Below the pieces are notes generated by a model, which was given only the letters and a program-made list of their open reading frames with translations, searched no databases and was not told where the DNA came from. A stretch of DNA of 64,000 bases from Aurifilum marmelostoma (lineage: Eukaryota > Ascomycota > Sordariomycetes > Diaporthales > Cryphonectriaceae). Position numbers and translations under genes: made by a program. The DNA is taken from contig JAMXSV010000008.1 in NCBI GenBank assembly GCA_027559495.1, positions 1,426,001 to 1,490,000 of the forward strand, written 5' to 3'. Below, piece after piece: positions 12,758-24,742 of this stretch. The stretch's first letter is position 1. Each line of letters begins with the position of its first letter.

Positions 12758-13771
12758 AGGGCCAGTGGCGGATCCTGGGCAGGAAGATGAAGGGAGAGGC
12801 TGGCAAGAGGATACCAAGAGGTCATTGGATGATGCTGTAAGCTCTGGCAGACAGCAGCTCACACCAATGTGGACCTCGGGGATCCTCCACGTCTAGTATG
12901 GCCTCTCTAGCCCAGGCCACAGTGCATCACAGGAGAAAGGGAAGGAGGAAAAAAAAAAAGACGACGATGAAGGTACGGCACCTCACTCATGCAGCACAGG
13001 TTCTGTATAGTGCTGACCTGTGACCTTCCTGAACAGCTACAGAAATTACCCCGGCGTTCAGGATTCGGCAAATGAGGACAAGAAAGAGAAGAGCCAGCCC
13101 AGCCAGAGACACTAATTACACCACCACAAAGATACCAACTCTGGTCTGGCTCATTTGGTTTGGTTGGCAGGATTATTTTATTCTTCTTTTTTCTTGTGTT
13201 AATTGAGTGGACAAGGCCAAGGAGGAAAGACAAGGCAGGAAAAGAACAGGCTATCCTTGTAATGCCTTCTTGATACCTGGGCCATAGTGCTGTTTTGACA
13301 AGAGCACATACTCAATAACAAAGCACTTTGATTTGAAGTTTTGCCTAGATGATTGATGTGATTGCGTTGTGTTATGGTTTGTTTGATGATGCCTGCCAGG
13401 AGGTCAGTTGACCTGTCAAAAGAAGAATATGTTGCAAGTCCAGCCTTGACTCAAGGGCCTTTTAATCCAATTGTAGAGACCAGAACAAGGAAAGCCAAAG
13501 GGGAACCCATCCTAGAAAACATCTACTTGTCTCTAGTTCTCGAAGCATCTCCAATTCTCTGCTCTAGTCGACGTCGAAATAAACTCCCCGCTCGGGTCGA
13601 ACCGCAGTGGAGTTTCTGTCTCTGGAGAGGTGGGGCCCAAGACAGGCAGTTGCTCAGGTATCAATCATTATAGCCAGGGATCCAGCTCCCTTATTGATCT
13701 AAGGTTTGCAGGCTGACGAGCTGCAGAGCCTGGTGGAGGATGACGGGCATCAAAAGCATGCTCCTGCAGCA

Positions 13772-13806
<35 letters not shown>

Positions 13807-14614
13807 GGGATAGACTTGAGACGAGTGGGTGTGATCGGCCAGCGCCAGCAGCACAGGTACAGGAGTCGGGGGCTGCAGCAGGGTCAGGCGCTGCTGCAAC
13901 ATGGAGCCGTTTCAGTGGGCGCAAGGAGCCAAAGCTACTAAATATGCATTGGTACTAATTCGGGTCGGGCGACGGCAATGCACCATGCATGCTATGTAAA
14001 GTTACTATGTCCGTTGGTCATTCTGCTCTCGATTGTGTCTATCAAAGTTGGGAACGCCTGTTTAATACGGGCCAACACAGTACTGACGATCCTAATCAGG
14101 GCGCCTTTTCTCTCTCATGTCAGCGGTGACATTTTGCCATGCCGCCAGCTCGGCTGTGGCTACATCCGTAGGCCTTAGCGCGGTGTTGCGGGAAGATACT
14201 GTGTGATGACTGGGGCGCTGGGGGTGCCCCTGTGCTCCACCTTCAGGGTGCGCGTCAGCTTCGAAACATGGGTTCCCCGACTGAGACAAGTTCCCTCAAC
14301 AGACGCCACCCTTCTTTGACTTGACGTCAAACAATTCTAGGTCCGCTCTGTAGCTGTCGACACGGTACCTCGGTATGCTGAACTGTTCATCTAAAAGAAA
14401 ACAAATCGCCCCTCGACAATTGGTCAGTTTAGCTATGGACTGGATCCAGGCTGCGCATGTCAGTTCGTGGTGATTGCTTTTTACTTCAACTTTAACTTTT
14501 CTATGGACAAGTAGCCTCTTAATAGCCTCTTACGACAACCGCTGTGCGCCGTCTACATACTTCTCTGTCCTGCTGCTAGAACGCCCCCACCTTCATCGTT
14601 CTCTGCGCATCGCG
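12758..14614. other. Intergenic region with a (CAG)10 repeat
   Basis: No gene is seen. It holds short A runs near 12,950 and a CAG microsatellite at 13,774-13,803. The last few hundred bases before 14,615 should contain the P450 promoter; no clear TATA box was identified. Confidence 0.5.
13774..13803. repeat. (CAG)10 microsatellite
   Basis: Ten uninterrupted CAG triplets. The surrounding short frame has no coding character beyond the repeat, so it is treated as intergenic. Confidence 0.85.
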
Positions 14615-16732
14615 ATGCCCTCGACCTCTGCCCTCGTCCTCCTGGGAAGTGTGCTTGCCTATGGCGTGTTCTACTACGTTCAGGGGCTGCGGTCGAATCT
14701 GGCTGCCGCGCGGCGATCAGGACTTCCATATATCGTAGTCCGTAAGTAAAGAGGGAGAAGAGAGAGAGAGAGAGAGAGAGGCGCACAAATTGAGAGGCAG
14801 AAATATGTTCAAGCTGACCACTCTGTTGGCTTTTGCAGCTACGTCGCCATTCAGCCTCCCGTGGCAGATCACTTCGAAGCTATGGGTACCGCTCATCAAA
14901 CTCCTGCCGAGATCCTGGTGGGAGCGATGGCTCGAGTACGCCGTCCAGCCGCCCTGTCTTCAAAGCGCCTATATACATACTGACTTGCTCGTCCCTGCAG
15001 CATCATGCAGCCAGATTGGTCATTCCACCACCTGCGCGAGCCCTGGGACCGCCTCGGAGACTCCTTTCTGGTCGTTTCGCCGCGAGGGATCATCCTGTAC
15101 ACCTGCGACCCGGAGGCGATCTACCAGGTCACTTCTCGACGCGAGGCTTTCCCTAAGCAGACTTCCAACTACGAGCTGCTGGCCATCTTTGGGAGGAACA
15201 TGATCTCCACCGAGGGCGCGGAGTGGAAGATGCACCGCAAGGGGGTTTCGGCGAGTTTCAACGAGAGGAACGCCGCGCATATCTTCGTCGAGTCGATCAA
15301 GCAGACACAGGGGATGATTGCGCACTGGATGGAAAGCACCGTGGACGGGGATGCACAAGAACAAGAGAAGGCGAGGAGCGGCACCATCAATACCTTGGAA
15401 CATGATACGATGACGCTCGCCCTGAACATCATTGCACACGTGGGGTTCGGCCTGCGCCTGCTGTGGCCCGGCCAGAAGATGCCCGCGGATACGGATCAGA
15501 GGAGCAAGCAGTACGCCAGCCTGGAGCCGCCGGAAGGCCACTCGATGACCTTTGCGGACTCACTGGCCACGGTGCTGGAGAGGATCTTGCTGCTCCTCGT
15601 CCTGCCTCCTTGGCTCCTGAAGATTGTGCCCTTCGGAGCGGCGAGATCGGCGGCCGATGCGCGCTGGAACTACGAAAAGTACATGCAGGAGTTTCTGCAT
15701 GACAAGATCGAGGACGCACAGCGTGAGGACGGCAACTCGGAGGATCGGGGCATGGACATCATGGGCCAGATGGTTCGTGCGAAATACGGCAAAAAGAGCC
15801 AGAAGAAGGCCGTCAAGGGCAGAGGCGACGAGGGAGGCTCTCCGCTCTCGGACTCGGACATCTTTGGCAACTCGTTTGTCATCCTCGTCGCAGGACACGA
15901 GACCACTGCCAACACTCTACACTTCACCCTCATCGAGCTCGCCAACAACCCGGCCGCGCAGCGTGCCCTACAGGCGGACGTCGAGCGGTTATTAGGCAAG
16001 GACAGCGACCCGCTCAAGTGGGAATATGAGGGAAACATCAATGCCCTGATGGCGAGCAACGTCGCGGCGTGCATGAACGAGGTCCTCCGCTTGACGCCTT
16101 CGGTCGTTGACATCCCCAAGGAGCCCAACGGACACGGCCAGAGCATCGTGCTTGGAGGGCAACGCCATGTTGTGCCGGCCGGGACAACGATCATACTGAA
16201 CAGTGTCGGCGCGCAGCGGAACCCCCGGTACTGGCCGACGAAGCCGGGCAAGGCTGGCGCTAAGAACGACCTGGACGATTTTGTACCTGAAAGGTGGTAT
16301 CGACCGTCGCTGAGTACCAGAGCCGAGGCACATGAAGAGGAGGAGGAGGAGGACTTTGGTGGGTTCAAGGGCCCCGACACCAGCGCACAGCTGTACAGAC
16401 CGGTGCGCGGGTCCTTTATACCTTTCAGTGACGGCGCAAGGTCGTGCCTGGGCCGGCGTATAGCGCAGGTCGAGATGGTTGCTGCGCTGGCGGTGTTGTT
16501 CCAGAAGTACAGCGTTGAGCTGGCGGTGGACGAGTGGGCGTCGGATGAGGAGGTGGGCAAGATGGGAGATGACGAGAAAATAGCCTTGTATGAGAAGGCG
16601 AGGAAGAAATCGCGCGAGACGGTCAGACAGGCCAGCTCATTGTTGACGCTGAAGCTGCATGGGCAGCTGAAGGTGCCCGTGAGGCTGGTCAGGAAGGGGG
16701 AGGAGAGGTTCGTGAGGTTGGTGGATGCATAA
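14615..16732 (+). CDS. Microsomal cytochrome P450 monooxygenase
   Basis: Three exons, 14,615-14,741, 14,839-14,935 and 15,001-16,732, encode 651 residues. Both introns carry CTGAC branch sites. Residues about 5-22 form an N-terminal membrane anchor, as in ER-bound class II fungal P450s that take electrons from NADPH-P450 reductase. The C-helix WKMHR (W-x-x-x-R) is present. The I-helix oxygen-activation motif AGHETT is at 371-376. The K-helix E-x-x-R is E434-R437, followed by a PERW motif. The haem loop FSDGARSCLG places the thiolate ligand at Cys556. All catalytic motifs are intact, so the enzyme should be active. It is longer than the usual 500-550 residues because of a run of six Glu and one Asp between PERW and the haem loop and a basic C-terminal extension. 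The substrate cannot be inferred, and no biosynthetic backbone gene is nearby. Confidence 0.95.
14761..14780. repeat. (AG)10 microsatellite in P450 intron 1
   Basis: Ten AG dinucleotides lie inside the first intron (14,742-14,838), between the GTAAGT donor and the CTGAC branch site. Confidence 0.85.
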
Positions 16733-17404
16733 AGAATTCACAAGATACCGCATAAATTGTGCACAATGCTGTAAATTAATTCAATATTCAAGCTCCCATC
16801 TGGGAGATGTTGGCATTGACTGTCCCTCACATACAGAACTCATGTCCAGTTCACTTGTTGCTGAATGAATACTTTGTACTGTAATGAGCCTAGCCAGAAG
16901 CGCACAACTGGTATTGTATGTGTGCAAATGAGACAGCTTGTTGGCATTCCAGTGGCCTGAGAAGTGCAAATCCAGCCTCCACCATTTTTGTGTGTTGGAG
17001 GTGATCCAGAGCAGACCAAATCCCCGTCCTGTCTCCAATGTACCCTGCAGCCCTGGTTGGTCCCTTATGGCCCAAGCTCCTTTGGGCGACCCACCAGCCC
17101 ACCTAGCACCTGCACACTTGCGGGGACAGCCCGCAGAACAACACGCCCGCCCCCCCCCCCAAGATCAACAATAACACAGCTCACTCACTGCTCGAATACT
17201 CCCCCGCCCACCACACCCCCCATCCATCCCCGTTCCTGTCTTGCTTGATGCTATTGACAACATCACGACAGAGGATTCTACTGCACCACACCCACCTCAA
17301 AAGAACATACCAGATCAAATACTTTTTTTTTCCTGCTATATTATCATAGGCAATACCTGCCAGGTCAGATCATCAGTACACAGTACATATCTGACACTGA
17401 CATC
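16733..17404. other. Intergenic spacer between P450 and HeH-like gene
   Basis: Both neighbours are on the + strand. The first 150 bases are A/T-rich, as expected for the P450 3' UTR. The rest is C-rich, including a run of ten C near 17,151, and should hold the promoter and leader of the downstream gene. No reading frame of interest. Confidence 0.5.
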
Positions 17405-18838
17405 ATGTCGACCTCCACCACCAACAGCTACCTCCGGGGACAGCGCAAGTCTGACCTGCTCGAACTGGCTGAGGCTGTCAACTTCAAGCAGTATGTGTAT
17501 TATTTTTGTTGAATTATTTTGTTCTTGTGGCAAGTTTTTTTCGAGGGATATATCAAATTTCGGGCATTCATCTCCGCCATGACGGGATCGCAGCCGGCTT
17601 TCTCTTTGTGCTGCTCTGCTCTCGTCGCGTCCCCGTCGCCTTGCGACAACACCAGCCGCGTGTCCGCATCGCGACGACAGAGCGCGTGTCCCCAGATCCC
17701 ATAGGCGCGCATCATTCTGCTCCTTTCCCGCGCAACAGTGCTCTGCAATGAGTACAACTGAGCTGACGCGTCTCGGCGCTTCAGGACCGACGGCTTGAAG
17801 AAGAGCGACCTCGAAGTCGCCCTCGATGACTACCTCGCCGAGCACCAGAACCAGTATGGCAGCAACCCCAGAGCTGCTCCATACTACCAGTCGCGTGCTC
17901 GCGCAATAGGCTCGCCCGTCAAGAAGGAGGCGCCAGTTGGTGAGCCCAAGAAGCGGAAGACCACATCCAAGTCCGTCGAGCAGCCCAAGGTCATTGAGCA
18001 GGCCCTTGCTGCTTTGGCCGAGTAAGTCTTGGCCCCCTCCCCTTGCCTGGGTTTGTTGATTTCTTCCAGCGCGTGTCCAGCCGCGTCGCAGTCGTCGTGT
18101 ATTGTTACAAAGGTCATCATCCCCTGACAGCCTGATTCTACCAGCGATGATTCCGAGCACCGTTCCTCCACTGCCACGCCGGGCCCGATGACCCTCGCTC
18201 GGCGCATTCCGCTGCCCGCCTCGCCGGCCGACGTCGCGCGCGTCGTCGACGAGCGCACTCTTGCGCTGCGGGAACGCGTCTCGACCATGTACGATGAGTC
18301 GGGAATCAAGGAGGTTACATACAACACGCGCGAGGCGCTGTCCACGGTGACCTCGATCATCCTGTGCATCAGCTCCTTCGAGCTGTACAACCTGCGCAAG
18401 GAGATCTTGAGCGACCGCTACGCCTTCACCATCCCGGCGATCAAGGCCCTTGGAACTTCGGACCATGCTGTCGAGATACCCGACATGTTCCTGCTGCTGA
18501 CGAGCTCGTTCTGGAACCCAGCCCTGCTCTGGGCCTTCACCAGCACCATCCTTCCCGCCATCTTCGGCTTCTACTTCAACCTGTCGGCTGCACACCAGGG
18601 CCCCGGTCGTCGCAGATCTAGCCAGTCCGACATTGTCATTGACCCGTTGACCTTCAGCATCGCCAAGGGCGTCATCACCTACGTCATCTACCAGCAGGGT
18701 GCCTCCTTTGGTGGCTGGGTCGACCCCGTGTCCGTTGCCCGCATCAACTCGGCCATCTATGGCGGCTGGAAGGGCGTCCTCACCGGCGCTTTCATCAGCG
18801 GCGTCGCAAGCTTCTACGATGCTGTATTGCGGAAGTAG
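17405..18838 (+). CDS. SAP/HeH-like motif protein with four predicted membrane segments
   Basis: Exons 17,405-17,490, 17,785-18,021 and 18,145-18,838 encode 338 residues. Intron 1 (294 nt) and intron 2 (123 nt) have CTGAC branch sites. Residues about 10-50 (SDLLELAEAVNFK, then GLKKSDLEVALDDYL) form two short helices joined by a basic loop, like the SAP/HeH fold that binds DNA or chromatin. PKKRK at 83-87 looks like a nuclear localisation signal. After an acidic/Ser linker come hydrophobic segments at about 173-189, 232-254, 278-290 and 315-333. HeH plus membrane helices is the plan of inner-nuclear-membrane proteins of the Src1/Heh1/LEM group, but here there are four segments packed at the C-terminus. 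I therefore infer a nuclear-envelope or ER membrane protein. The family has no name I recognise. Confidence 0.85.
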
Positions 18839-21800
18839 AGCTTTCAGGAGAGAGACCGGGGTGACGGTGCTTCTCTTTGCGCTGTCGACGACGAGCTCGG
18901 ACAACATAATGATGTCGCGGCGCTCTCCGCCGTTCGAGCGGCTTCCTAGAGCTGCACCGCTTTTACATTGATCTTGCTTGCCTGATGACGGATTTTGGTA
19001 TTCTCAGAGGAAATGCTTTCTAGGAGAGAGGGCGTTTACGGCGTTGCGGCGTCGCGGCCTTTGGCTCCCTCTTGCGCGCAAGATACCTCCCTGTCTTTTG
19101 AAAGGGGCTTCCCTTTCATTTTGTTTACTTCGCTTCGCGTTATGCGTCTAATGGGCTTCACAATACTTGTCGGTCGGGAGCAACAGTATATGAGAACTTC
19201 CATTTGTTTTCTTTGGATATGGCAGTTTGCTAGGAAAGTAGTTTTGTCTAGTATATCTTCTTTGGTCTATAAACGAAGGTCGTCGGGGTTTGGTCCGCAG
19301 TAGCCAGTGTCCTGGACGCTTCGCATACTCGCAGTTGGAATTCCTCGGCTTTCGGGTGCGCTTGTCTTTATCCTTATTTCTCTTGGTTCGCTTCTTTGAT
19401 CTTCAGGCAGCGACCTCTATGTGGTGCGTCTCGTCTTGGCCGTTGATCAGATCTCGCGGCTGGGGCGTCTTGTGGAGGCGTTATGGGAAAAGGAAAGGAG
19501 AGATGAATTGTTCGAAGGAGCCCGCGTGACGGGCCCTAGGCATCGGGTCCAGTAACGAGGCAGTCTGTGACTCAGCGGCATGTGTGCCTCAACTTTCTGT
19601 CATACTTTGCCGGTGGAAATGGACTGTGATCAGTGGGTTTCGGGGTAATCATGCACACAGGAAGGGCATGCTCGGGATTTGGCGGGAGGGAAGGGAGCTG
19701 GGATCATTCACGCGCAAAGTTGAATCTGTTGAATGAATTTTTCTTGATATCTCTTGACTGTTTCTGCAACCGTCTCCTCGATTTTGATGCCGTGCGCAAA
19801 ATATTCTCCCGACGCTGCTCTGATCACAACAGAGCAGACCCGTTCCACATAGGTGAACACAGTCATTTAGGTTGTGTGAGACTGGTCTTGAACCCCACCG
19901 ATGCTCTGTCTCGGTTTGTACGTTTGCTCTGCTCGAGACCAGCCCACTTCGCCGGGACAATACTCTCTCGGTCAGCCCGAGGGTCCTGGGGGCTTCCGGG
20001 GAACCGAGACCATAGAGGTGCATTTCTCGTGCGCCTCGGGAGACATGCTGGCTGCTGCTTTTTTTTTTTTTTTCCTCACTTGATCATCAATTTCTTGCCT
20101 TTTTCTTTTTCTTCTTTCTCCTACCGAATCACACGATATCATCTGGGGGTTTGCAAGGGGGCCTGGCTGGGTGGCTGGCGGCCAGACCGCCACGCCGGCT
20201 TCGCGTCGATAGTCCAGAGAGCCTGGGGCCAACCACATCAATGGCTGATTACCTTCGGCAGATCAAGATGACGGTGCTAGAGGGAGAAAGAGAAAGAGAG
20301 GCTGAGGCTGGACGCGGCGGCAAGCAAGCAGGCAAGCAAGCAAAAGAAGCGAGGATAAAGGCGATCGATCAGGGGCGCTGGCTCTCCTTCTGTACACCCG
20401 ATGATGTGCATGCGTGCGTGCGTGCATGCTACTTACTCAGACCCTCTCTCTGCGGGATGCCGTGCGACGCCTCAGATGGAGGAGAGGGTGGTTCTGGATT
20501 GGCCGGCGTGTCGGAAGAGAACGTCTCGGGCAGACCGATTCAGTCTTGTCGAGGTTCGATGTGTCGGAGACGAAAAACACCCTCCCTAAAAGGAAAAGAA
20601 AGAAAAGAAAGAAAAGAAAGAAAGAAAAAAAAACTACACAAGACATATGCGGACAGAGTACGGGATTTGGTTGTGCTGATTGGTGGTATGGCCAATGTGT
20701 CTTTTCTTCCCATTTTTTCAGGTTCTTCTGGACCCCAAATTGCGCCGAAAATAAGTCATGGTGAGGCAGCGAGACATCTTGGAACGGTCTCGCCAGTAGG
20801 TTCACTGCCCGAGGGTCTAGACGGCTGCATCTCCTGCATCAAGATGACATGCATTGGGGTGGTGCTGAGGGGGTTTTCCACAAATGCGTCGCTGGCCACG
20901 CAGGCCCCAAGCCGTGGCGGGTGATTTTCTTGGTATTGATTTTCTTTCCCTCGGAAGGGCTCGTGTGTATACCAGTAGGATGAAGACGAAAAAGGAATAC
21001 GGGCGCTAATTGCTATACTTGCAGCACCGGTCAGGCAGCGCGCGCAGGGGAACCAATAGGCCTGCATAAGGTAGTACTTCTATGTAGGTTGTGGCTGAGA
21101 GCATCTAATAACAAGGATAAATGCTAAAGATAAAAAATTCCATCAAGCTCTCCTCGAGGCTGTGTGTTATTATTTATGTGCAGTATCTTGATGCGGCGGG
21201 AGGCAACCATGGTTATTTGCTCGCGACATGGTAATCTTTTTTCTTTTTCTGTTTAATATCGTTTGTTTTTCTATTTTTGCCCACTGTGCTGTAAGGTGCG
21301 GGTAACGATATTACACCTCCCTATGAGGAGAAGGGTGGGTGTTCCGGGAAAATACTTGGACAAGGGAACGACGAGGCGTAGTTGGGCTGGTCCTGAAATC
21401 TGCGGCTGATGTGCTTCTATGCGACACACCTCCCTGGCTGGGTCTGACTTCCCGGCCCATGCAACACTACTTTCTGTGCTTTGGGAATGGATAATCGCAG
21501 CGAAATAAGGTACGTAACGTTTGTATTGCAGGAGACAGTAAGCCGGGAGGGAGCAGCTGCAGCTGCAGCTGCAGCAGCAAGAGGAGACGATTGGATAGAG
21601 TTTTCGGCAGGTTGCCAGGGAGCCATGCCATTCGCAGCCAGCATCGTCATCGTCGTCACAAAGTCGTCCGGGAGGGGCGGGTGCACCTGCCTCGCCGCCT
21701 TGACGGGTGGGATGGCTCGCGTTTGCCCTGGCGAATTCTGCAACAACATTTTCGCAATCCTGCAGTCATCCTCCTGGCGGCTTTCAGTACGTGCAACATG

Positions 21801-23572
21801 TGCAGCCTCACAAGCTCATCCTCACCGTACGACAATTACAATTCCATCAGGGGCTGTCTTTTGTTGGTGATGTTGGTGACAAATTTCCACATGCCACAGT
21901 ATGACTGACACGTGCAGTAGGACATTGCATGAACTAGAGGAACAGAGCTTGGTGAACAATTACCGAAGAGGGGTAGAAAAATTTATGCAAGCCCAGATGA
22001 CACACTATAGCCTTTGTTAGTGGCCAGCCGGGCGGGTGTTGGTCGTTCCTGGTCAGTAAGCTTTTCTGTCTTCTGTCATGGTCGTTCAAAACAAGTTTGG
22101 GTTTTGGATCGTTCCCGCCTCGTCATCGTAGGTGTGGTGGATCCTCTACAGGCGGTCCTGCTCCAAGTTTAACGGCGCCAGCCCATCCGTCGTATAGGGG
22201 CTAGTCGCGCGCACACATATACAGACACACACGCACACACGCACACACACATGTGCCCCCATGTGTTGGCCCCCCCCCCCTCTTCATCAGGTTGCCCCCT
22301 CCAGGCTTTTTCAGGGACCTGACCTGTTCCTGCCTTGACCTGTGCCTTGGCGACCCCTCTTCCCATCCCGGCCAAGAGGGCTTCGTAAAAACAACCCACC
22401 CCAAGACAGCTTCTGTCCCGCCATCATCAGCTCTTCTCGACGTTCCCACAATACCTGTCAGGTCCCCACTCCTACTTGCCCCCAGCCAGGTCGGTCAGTC
22501 AGTCAGCCAGCCAGCCAGCCAGCCAGCCCATCCGTTCCTGCTGGTACTACTTACTGCATGCTGCTGCTGCTGCTGCTGCGCCTTGGAAACCTCGCATGCA
22601 ACTGCAAGATCTAGCCCTCCTGCAGCCAAGTGCCATCAGCAGTATCCAGTGCTACCCTCTTTCTGTATCACAAAGACTACTGCAAATTTTTCTTCTTATT
22701 ATCTCGACAGGACGCACATTGAGATTCTCGAGAGACTATTGTGTTATTGCACCTCTGCGTCCAAGCGCCACACAGAACAACCAGCTCCTTCGACTACTTC
22801 TGTTTACTTTCTTCTACTTTGAGAAGAAACAGCCCTGACGCTGACGGATCAGAGCTGTCGAGAGCTGCTTCACTGGTCACAGGCAACAATAGATAGCGCC
22901 AAACTGCCTCCGTCGTGCATATCTCCTGCGGCTCTCCTCTTGGTCGGCTGCGAGCTCTCGTCAGCGGGTTTCCGCACTCGACTGTCCTACCCGACCACGT
23001 CCAGACCCTTCGTCCAAAAACAAACGAGGACGCTCTCGCCCTGTCTCGTGCGCGTGATTTGCGGCGGAAGTGGATCAAGGGGCCTAGAACAAGGCGACCA
23101 GTTGAGGTAGGTGTGATTAAAAAAGACGAGTTTCTGTTATTCGTTGCACCCGGGTCCCGACTCCTCTTTCTTCCATCACCGGCCACCCGCGAGATCCCGT
23201 TGCTCGTGACCGGTTTTGGTTTTTCCCCAACCCCCGTCCTCAGATAAACCCACGTTCCATCTCCCCATCGCTTGTCAGATCTGTCACTCCACACTGTCGC
23301 CCTGTTTGGTGGGATTTGTGACGGCATCTTTGCATTTCTCAGGAGATACATCTTACTGACATATATCTGTCTGATCTTGCAGCCTCCCCACCCGTCGAGC
23401 TCCTAGCTACTGAACCCAAACAGACATCCATCCACCCATCCAGCTATCCATTCCACCACCCTTGTGCCGTCTTCCCGATTGTTACACCACCAACAAAATC
23501 TCCTCACGGTTCGAGAGAGACGACCACCATTCGAGTCGCCACACCCACACATCCAAATCATTCGCATCCATA
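18839..23572. other. Intergenic region and long leader of the next gene
   Basis: No gene is supported over 4.7 kb. It contains T and A runs (20,060, 20,625), a CAGCTG/CAG tandem tract near 21,557-21,581, CCAG repeats near 22,497-22,528 and a short (CTG)n run at 22,561-22,578. From about 22,260 the + strand is pyrimidine-rich and looks like the promoter and leader of the gene starting at 23,573. Several frames of 120-212 codons occur but are low-complexity and have no coding signature. Confidence 0.5.
23107..23382 (+). other. Possible 5' UTR intron
   Basis: A GAG|GTAGGT donor at 23,107 and a CTTGCAG acceptor ending at 23,382, with a TTACTGAC branch-like site about 25 nt upstream, would remove a 276-nt intron from the leader of the gene starting at 23,573. 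This is inferred from splice signals only. Confidence 0.35.
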
Positions 23573-24742
23573 ATGAGCCTCGCCGGTACGGCACCACCGC
23601 AGAGCGGAGCTTCCGCCCAACCCCCTACACTAGCAGAGCCCTTCGAGCCTGCTTCGGCACAGAAGGGCGACAAGGTAGGAGCAAGAGAGATTGGGCTGAA
23701 AGTCTCACACCAAACACTAACGAGTTCCGCACAGAAGAACAAGATGCGAGGGCTCTTCGGAATCGGCAAGAAGAAGGCAGACGACCCCGCGCAGGGTGCC
23801 TCACGCTCAGACCCGGCGTCCACTACCACCACCGGCTCCAACAGGCTCACGAAGCAGCCAAGATCGACAACGTCACCTGCACGGACCCAGAGCCCTGTCC
23901 CTGGCATGCCCTCGTCGCCAAGTCACGGCCTCTCTTCTCCGTCACCAAGGCTGTCCTCGCCGGCCGGCAGCCAAATCTTCGAGCGCGACGTCCAGGAATC
24001 AGTCCTCATCCCGAACTCGCCGGCCATCCCGAGCCATATCATAACGGAAGATCATGTCCCGCCTGTCCTCAACGCCTCCTCCGAGGCAATCACTGATGAC
24101 CATCTCGATCCTGACACCGTCGAGATCATCACGCACGCAAACCACCAGCCTGCTGCTGTTGCGGTCAACGTGGCCGGTATTCCGGACAACACGTCGACCA
24201 GCGGGCAGGATGACCTCGCCTCGAGTTTGTCCGCGGCCGATTTCAGGGCGATAGCAGATCCCATGGACTCGGGCAGCAACTCGGGCAGCCCCGATAACAC
24301 AGACGTGCGCCGTCTGAGCTTCATCAGCTTCGCAGACGTTGTACAGGCGGAGCACCAGGGCCACGCAGGGCTGGCAGGCTCGCGAGAGTCGATCCACCTC
24401 GCCGGTCTCACGAGCATCTCCCCCTTGGGCGGCGGTATAGACCATCGGTCCCCATCCCCGATCCGCTCACCTGTCTCCTCGACGACCGGTGGGGTAGGTA
24501 CCTCTCCGCCGAACAGCAAGTCCGCATCACTGAGAGGCGTTGAGACTTCGCCTAGCAGGAAGCCACTCGGCAGCCCCGTGTCGACGAGCCTGTCTATGTC
24601 TCCGTCTATTCCACCCATGGGCATCCCCGGTGAAGTCAACGTAGAGACGATGACCCAGGCACTGCGCAAGACTGGATCGGGCGATCTCGGTGGCGTCAAG
24701 AGTCATCCTACGAGTCCCATTGACGGTGCACCCTCGCGCTAG
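23573..24742 (+). CDS. Conserved fungal Ser/Pro-rich protein, unknown function
   Basis: The start is the ATG at 23,573. A 60-nt intron at 23,675-23,734 (GTAGGA donor, ACACTAACG branch, CACAG acceptor) is a multiple of three and has no stop, so it may be spliced or retained. Spliced, the protein has 369 residues; unspliced, 389. After the intron comes a basic stretch with GLFGIGKKK, then about 300 residues rich in Ser, Pro and Thr with many SP/TP sites suited to proline-directed kinases. Two denser blocks resemble conserved patches: RRLSFISFADVVQAEH and EVNVETMTQALRKTGSGDL near the C-terminus. No enzyme fold, signal peptide or membrane helix is visible. It is probably a disordered cytoplasmic or nuclear protein; the function is unknown to me. 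Confidence 0.8.
   Translation: MSLAGTAPPQSGASAQPPTLAEPFEPASAQKGDKVGAREIGLKVSHQTLTSSAQKNKMRGLFGIGKKKADDPAQGASRSDPASTTTTGSNRLTKQPRSTTSPARTQSPVPGMPSSPSHGLSSPSPRLSSPAGSQIFERDVQESVLIPNSPAIPSHIITEDHVPPVLNASSEAITDDHLDPDTVEIITHANHQPAAVAVNVAGIPDNTSTSGQDDLASSLSAADFRAIADPMDSGSNSGSPDNTDVRRLSFISFADVVQAEHQGHAGLAGSRESIHLAGLTSISPLGGGIDHRSPSPIRSPVSSTTGGVGTSPPNSKSASLRGVETSPSRKPLGSPVSTSLSMSPSIPPMGIPGEVNVETMTQALRKTGSGDLGGVKSHPTSPIDGAPSR

Noticed and set aside
15670..16560. 296-codon frame on the minus strand
   Set aside because: It is antisense to the P450 exon with intact catalytic motifs on the plus strand.
17336..18907. 523-codon open frame on the minus strand
   Set aside because: It is antisense to the spliced HeH-like gene, whose exons, splice sites and domain order are convincing. 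The minus frame is open because of the G/C-rich third positions of the real gene.
19633..20271. 212-codon plus-strand frame
   Set aside because: It includes a poly-Phe stretch from a T run and no conserved pattern; treated as chance.
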